From the NCBI RefSeq assembly GCF_047948215.1, contig NC_134455.1:298954647-299018646 (forward strand): a stretch of 64,000 bases of DNA, written 5' to 3'. Within the stretch, counting starts at the first letter, position 1; each line of letters begins with the position of its first letter. Positions 58,598 to 64,000 of the stretch are shown in pieces. The notes beneath the pieces were generated by a model that did no database searches, had not been told where the DNA came from, and saw nothing but the letters and a program-made list of their open reading frames with translations. The DNA is from Lycorma delicatula. Its lineage: Eukaryota > Arthropoda > Insecta > Hemiptera > Fulgoridae. A program made the position numbers and the translations under genes.

Positions 58598-61256
58598 GAT
58601 TTAGATGTATAACCTCGCGTTGGAATCTTTACATTACCGATAATCTCATAGATTTTATATATATATGTTTAAATAAATTACAAAAATATTATACTATACA
58701 TAAAATTGTAATCCGCACGCTAATTATCCTATATTAAAGGGCAATGTTGTGTTTTATTTATGTTAGTCATCTTTTTTTAATTTTTTAATATTTATCTCTT
58801 GTTCAAAGAAAAATTACAAACTACTAGAAATATTTTGAATAACTTATCATACAAATGCACTCATTTACATTAACGGTCCAATAGTTGTGCTTACAACGCA
58901 ACTTTTCATAGACTTGCTTGTTTTATCTAGACAATATATAATCAGCAGTTTACCGCAATACTATTATTTACGTATATTTATAAATATTTATATTATATTG
59001 GAAATAAAAAGTAAAAAAAATTATACATTTAAGCATTCCAGAGTATAAAACAATTCAAAGTTTTAATATTAGATATTAGTTGTGGTTTCGATTTATAACT
59101 CTATATTATAAAATTTTATACGTAATAAATTCTATAAAGTTTATACAAGATGCGCTCAATAAAAATAATACATTTATTCAACGTAACTGAACCGTACAGA
59201 CTCTCTATATAATAATTTTTCTGCTTTTTTCTTAATCGTTAAAATTTTTTGCTTATACCACGAACTATTAAATAAAACTCTTGGGTTTTATGGTTAATAA
59301 CGTCATAGAAATCATATAACAGGGTTCTTACCAAAAAAGAAAAAAAAAGAAAAACGTTTCTTTATTGGACAATTCAGTATTATTATTTAAAAATTTGTAA
59401 ATAATATATTACTCTTTTGAGTCAGTGCTTCCATCAGATTAGATTCTCTTCCGAATTAATCAAATAATGAAATGTTACGAAGTTTTGTTATCAAAATTTA
59501 CGAAGCATTTTCATAAAAGGAAAAATCAACTATAAAAGGTTATGTTTAAAATAAAATACTTTTTAACGTGAGAAATTTTTTGTAATAACATTTAAATTTT
59601 ATTACTAATGCTAAATATAATGATTTAACAAATATTACTTTTTGCGATTCAAAACTTTTATTTCAATTTAATTTGGTAGCATAAAAAAATGTAGAAAATT
59701 ATATAAATAACGAATAAATTACAATAAATGTATTTTAACAATAACTAATTGTATAAAAATGTCAATAATAAACTCTTTTCTATGACTCTATTATTAAATT
59801 CGACGTTATTTAATTTTTTCTCTTAATTTTTTCAATTCATTTTTTCTCTTTTCTATGAGAAAAAATGAATTGAAAATTTTTGTAAACTCTGAAATTCTAC
59901 TATTAAACAAACAGCAGCGAGAAACGTTTTCATACAAATGTTTCTTACTCTATACAAATACAAATAATAAAATAGCATTCAGAAATTCCCCACAAAGCTG
60001 TTATAAAACAGTATTTCATTCATGTGCAGCGGTTCGATAGATATACGTGTAAACATTAGTACAGAGTTTCATTCACTGACCGCAATGAATGCGTTAAATT
60101 TGTGTTTAATCATGAAAACATAAAAGACAGATGAAGCGTAGAATTCTAAACACTAATGAAAATTTACATAAGAAAAAACATAACTTTAATAACCAGTTAA
60201 TTAAAATTAAAATAACAAACAATTGAAACGTTAAAATATTTCTAGTTTTAAAACACAAATTTTACTGATGATTTATTAAGTACAAAAGATAATTAAAATC
60301 ATTAAACATAGAAATGGTTAATTGATGACGTAAAAAATTGAATTGCTTTTAAAGTTTTTGATCTCGTTTAAGCTAATTAAGCCTATTAAGCTTACATACC
60401 GTTATTACTAAATGAAAAGGGGAAAAATATCAATAAAATAAGATTTGAAGGGTAGTTGTTTTTTTTAAATTGTACGTCTGCCAAACAACAAGGAAATTTT
60501 ATAATCCAGGAAAAAATTATTAACAATTTCTTTAAAAGATTTAACATTTTATGTCGGAGTAATTTCATTTTTTCTTTATCCGAACCTTAGAAGAATAAAG
60601 TGAAAAAAAATAAAACACGCTTACGTACTTAAGTCATCAGAACGTTTCAAGGTAAATTTCTCTAGTAAATATAGAGTTTTATCAAGAAAACTAAAAAAAT
60701 TAGAAATTTGTAACCTATTTATTTTTTCCAGATTCTAACAGACCATGAAAAAAAGGTTTCTATATCTCTCTCATAAAATGAAGTTTATTTCGTTAAATTT
60801 GCGTATAATTCAAAAATTGTAAAATAATGATATTACAAAACCGATAAATAATTTTCTTGACCAGAAGGAAGATTTTTACCTTGTTGCTCGGTAACTAAAG
60901 CGGTAATTAACTAACCAGCTACTTATTGAATGACTCGGTGATGTTAACATTTAATTAATGGGTTTTTGACAAAAATATATGTAAAGATTTCAGAAAGTCG
61001 TTAAATGGAAATTATTATATGTTTTCGTATTGATTGAGCTCTAGTTAACTGTTCAAGATTTTAATAAAGTTTATTAATTTTAGACCTGTACAGTACAATA
61101 TTTCCTGTACTTTCTTTTAACTAATTCCGAACATTACTAACTATAATTAAATCATGCACCATGTTCATACCACAAATATTTCATAAAATTAAAATCTATT
61201 GCCGCAATGTAAGTCTTAAAAATAATGTTAAATTTCATGATTCACGCGGAATGATA
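58598..61256. other. AT-rich noncoding sequence
   Basis: Apart from the repeat right half (58598-58650) and one hairpin, nothing is recognised. Confidence 0.5.
59829..59876. repeat. 20-bp perfect inverted repeat, 8-nt loop
   Basis: Arms 59829-59848 and 59857-59876 pair perfectly (TTTTCAATTCATTTTTTCTC and its complement). No gene lies nearby. Confidence 0.92.
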
Positions 61257-61426
61257 AAATGGATGAATATCTAGAGCTTCTAACGGTTCGTGAGGTTGTT
61301 CGATAACGCAGGGTTAAATACCAGCAACGACTTGAAAATCATATCAACCACTATGCTATCAATCTGTTCAATAATATCAAGGACGTCGGAAGGTTGAAAC
61401 GTCTCCATGTGCTCGATTTAGGGGTG
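61257..61426 (+). pseudogene. C-terminal fragment of a Jockey-like pol
   Basis: One frame reads MDEYLELLTVREVVR, stop, RRVKYQQRLENHINHYAINL, FNNIKDVGRLKRLHVLDL. This matches the extreme C-terminus of Jockey-clade pol proteins, which have a Y..RL..H.N..A..L……RRLKR..P.DL ending. It is probably a 5'-truncated copy. The following 250 bp may be its 3' UTR. I did not find a clear A-tail or target-site duplication. Confidence 0.7.
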
Positions 61427-61689
61427 ACTGGATGCCAGTATGATAATTGACAACGCCAAATCTAGTTATATTGTTTATTTTATTTTATTTGTTTTTTATT
61501 TTTTATTTATTAATGTTTGATTTTGGTAATGTTTTTTTTTCAGATTTAAGACTGGTCTTTAAGATTACTTATAATATATAATTATGAATTGATTATTTTG
61601 GTAGGTACTTAAGAACCCCTTATCGTGTGCTTCCTGTCAAGCGACTTACTTATGGCTCCACTTAGGGAGCCGATTGTTAATTATACTAG

Positions 61690-62754
61690 TTATTGAGAAA
61701 AAGATAATAATTATGATTTCAAATTTTTCATAAAAAATATCATGATTGATTTAGATTCCTACAAACCTGAGATTAATGATATTATTAAAGGAAAGCAGTA
61801 GGCTCAAAATAAAATCATAGCTGGTTTTAAAATATAGTACGGTCTGATTTTATTTTAATAAGCATTATATGAAAGAAAATTCAAGTGATATACTATGTAC
61901 TGTTTTAACTGCATCTTTCTCAAATAGCGTTTGCTGTCGTTGTATCCCTTGTGTGATAGAGTGGAGATATTGAAAGTTCATTATCTTTAATACTCCAACA
62001 AAGCGTTTTTGTAATAAAAACATATAATTAAAATGCTAAATACCCTAAGACTACTACTCGATGTTTTTGTGTACATAATGCACCATCAAACAAGTAAACA
62101 CAGAATTAAATATTTAATTTCGATAAGTTCTAGACGATATAAGGTATTCATAATCTGCTAGAGCTCAGATAAGAAATATTAATGGTATAAGGAGAATATT
62201 GCTAAAAATCCACATAAGTTGTACCTCAATAAGTCGCTGAAAGCAAGTTTCCACGCTACAGTTAAAAATTTAAAACTCTTTCGCAGTACTGCTGAAGACT
62301 GACTTCTCGTTTCCGACGCCGTCACTATTATTTCACAGGCAGAAACTAACTAATTTTCAGAATACAACATATTCAATATAATTTCGATATACTACATAAT
62401 ATGTACACTGTACAGAATACACTACATACATTCGATTAATGAGTAGGCCCTACACACAAGCATCAAGTGAATTTCAATGAAATTGATCTAGCAGTTGGAG
62501 ATTTTCGATCCAAAGCTTTTATATATGTATATAAGGAAATTATATCTTAAGGAAATGGTATTTTCATACTCCTCATACCTCAAAATGTAAAGAAAATTCA
62601 GTTTCACCTATTCATTTCCACCGTGCAACCGAAAGTAATGCCGTATTTTTCATCGAAAAGTTGCTGAAAAAAAAATATGATGGAAATATAAATAAGCACA
62701 ATTGCAATTTTTTGGAACGTAAAATCCGAGTGAAATTTATGAATACTCTATACC
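61690..62754. other. AT-rich noncoding sequence
   Basis: No gene recognised. Confidence 0.4.
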
Positions 62755-63170
62755 ATCACCCTCATAGAATTCCCGCGTGGTGTGACATCGAAAATTTGTC
62801 TTGAAATTTGGTTATTTCCCTTTTAATATGCTACTGAGGATGGTGTGACAGTTACTACGGGCTGATTTCGTGCGATACTACATGAATTTGCGTTGCCGAA
62901 AGTTCAATAAGCCCAAAAACATGTATGGTTCCAACAGATTGGCGCCACCTGATTCTTCAACCACCAAAATTCTGAATGATGAATTTTCAGATCGAAGTCA
63001 GAATAATGTCGAAGTTAGATGATATCGATTGGCCCCCATATTTCCTGGATTTCATAGAGATAGAATTTATTTTATCGCGTTACCTGAAGGAAGGAATCTT
63101 TGCTCACTAGCCGAAAACAAATGAAGTCATCAACATTCGTAACAAAATCGAAAAAATAATCTAGAAATGT
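62755..63170 (+). pseudogene. Tc1/mariner-superfamily transposase pseudogene, 3' half
   Basis: The + strand shows HRIPAWCDIENL (about 62764), GVTVTTG-like sequence near 62843, then HVWFQQIGAT (about 62920), the site of the usual WFQQDGAT block with the catalytic Asp changed. After a frameshift: SSTTKILNDEFSDRS. Then DIDWPPYFLDF, EIEFILSRYLKEGIFAH, stop, PKTNEVINIRNKIEKII (about 63022-63160), the equivalent of the final D-containing block and C-terminus. Frameshifts, stops and altered catalytic residues mark it as dead. It is a different family from the copy at 16786-17765. Confidence 0.8.
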
Positions 63171-64000
63171 TCTCTAATGTATAAAAAAGTATTATGAAAA
63201 AAACAGAATTTGCGTCCCCGTAATTTGAGTTTTGATATTTTTTATATATAATTGTCATTCCTTGAATAAATTATTAATGTAACAAAAAATTACTTTCACT
63301 TGTTTTATTAAAAAAAAAAAATTAATTAAAAAAAAACTCTTAGTGCTCTGGAATAAAACACTGAATATTATTTACATTTTCAGAAGATTAAAATTGTAGG
63401 CTCACTTCAATATTAAATATGGAATGTATCTCTTCTGACACCAATCAATATAATGCAATTTCAGATTCACAAACAAAATATCACTAATTATACATTTTTA
63501 ATTAGTATTCAGCTGTACAAGCCTATTCAAAAAACATTCTATTAAACTGATTGCCGATATTGAATGACAACTCAATCAGTGAGAGACAGGTCACTCTTTT
63601 ATTATTATACATACATTTTTATTATACAAGATAAAATCTGCGAATCCATAGAGAACACCGAATGGTATATTAATTTACTATTACAATAATATTCATTTAT
63701 GCAACCAAAAACAAAATCCTTAGTTACACAAACACGCATATTTTATGAAATGTCAAGCGTATGCATTGTTTTTTATTCATTATACAATATTTTACAAATA
63801 AAGAAGCATTTATTACAAAAAGTTATTATTTCAGTTCTCATTATTTTATTTGATAGACTTCAAAGTACAATAATTTTATATCTACTACGATATTTTTTTT
63901 TTCTATAATTACATTTTATTTGCCTGTAATTCTATTGTTAACAAAATCTTAATTCATTAAAATAATTTGAATGAACACTTTAATACACATTTTCTATAAA
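63171..64000. other. AT-rich noncoding sequence
   Basis: Nothing recognised. A 69-codon frame near the end is low complexity. Confidence 0.4.

Noticed and set aside
57297..64000. Next exon of CUB domain B
   Set aside because: I looked for an acceptor followed by a Cys and a DYVEF-like strand in the right phase and did not find one. It probably lies beyond the window.

Overview
The window is AT-rich eukaryotic nuclear DNA from an arthropod, most likely an insect and probably a hemipteran. The basis is one spliced host gene with canonical GT-AG introns, very low gene density, abundant TA/TG microsatellites, and degraded insect-type transposons (RTE, R1-like, Jockey-like and I-like non-LTR elements, Helitron, Tc1/mariner). 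The hemipteran guess rests on remembered repeat families and is not proven. I see no prokaryotic or organellar genes, no rRNA and no CRISPR array.

The only convincing host gene is on the + strand: three internal exons (22594-22780, 54776-54966, 57089-57296) of a CUB-domain protein. Their reading phases join perfectly (2/1, then 1/2). They encode one complete CUB domain and the first half of a second. The style resembles insect proteins annotated as suppressor of lurcher protein 1-like. The first intron is about 32 kb and the second about 2.1 kb. The 5' and 3' ends of the gene lie outside the window.

Layout. 1-22593: noncoding flank or upstream intron holding a broken Helitron helicase (6740-8830, -), a Tc1/mariner pseudogene (16786-17765, -), fragments of an RTE element, foldback structures and microsatellites. 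22781-54775 (giant intron): an R1-like element interrupted by a SINE and other sequence (23597-25975, -); a nearly intact full-length RTE-type retrotransposon with an 11-bp target-site duplication and only two in-frame stops (28119-31395, -); an internally deleted I-like element with gag and RNase H (about 35000-38250, +); gag-type and Jockey RT remnants caught in an apparently perfect 1610-bp tandem duplication (43782-47001); and a second gag-type remnant with a poly(A) tail and no pol (48822-49830, -). 54967-64000: two short GC-rich retroposons with perfect target-site duplications (55513-55636 and 58223-58585), a Jockey C-terminal fragment and another mariner remnant.

The genes do not form a pathway. 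The window is a host gene whose introns have been expanded by successive retrotransposon and DNA-transposon insertions. The most unusual signals are the apparently perfect tandem duplication, the gag-without-pol elements sharing a GC-rich 3' region, and a recurrent set of near-perfect short-spacer inverted duplications.
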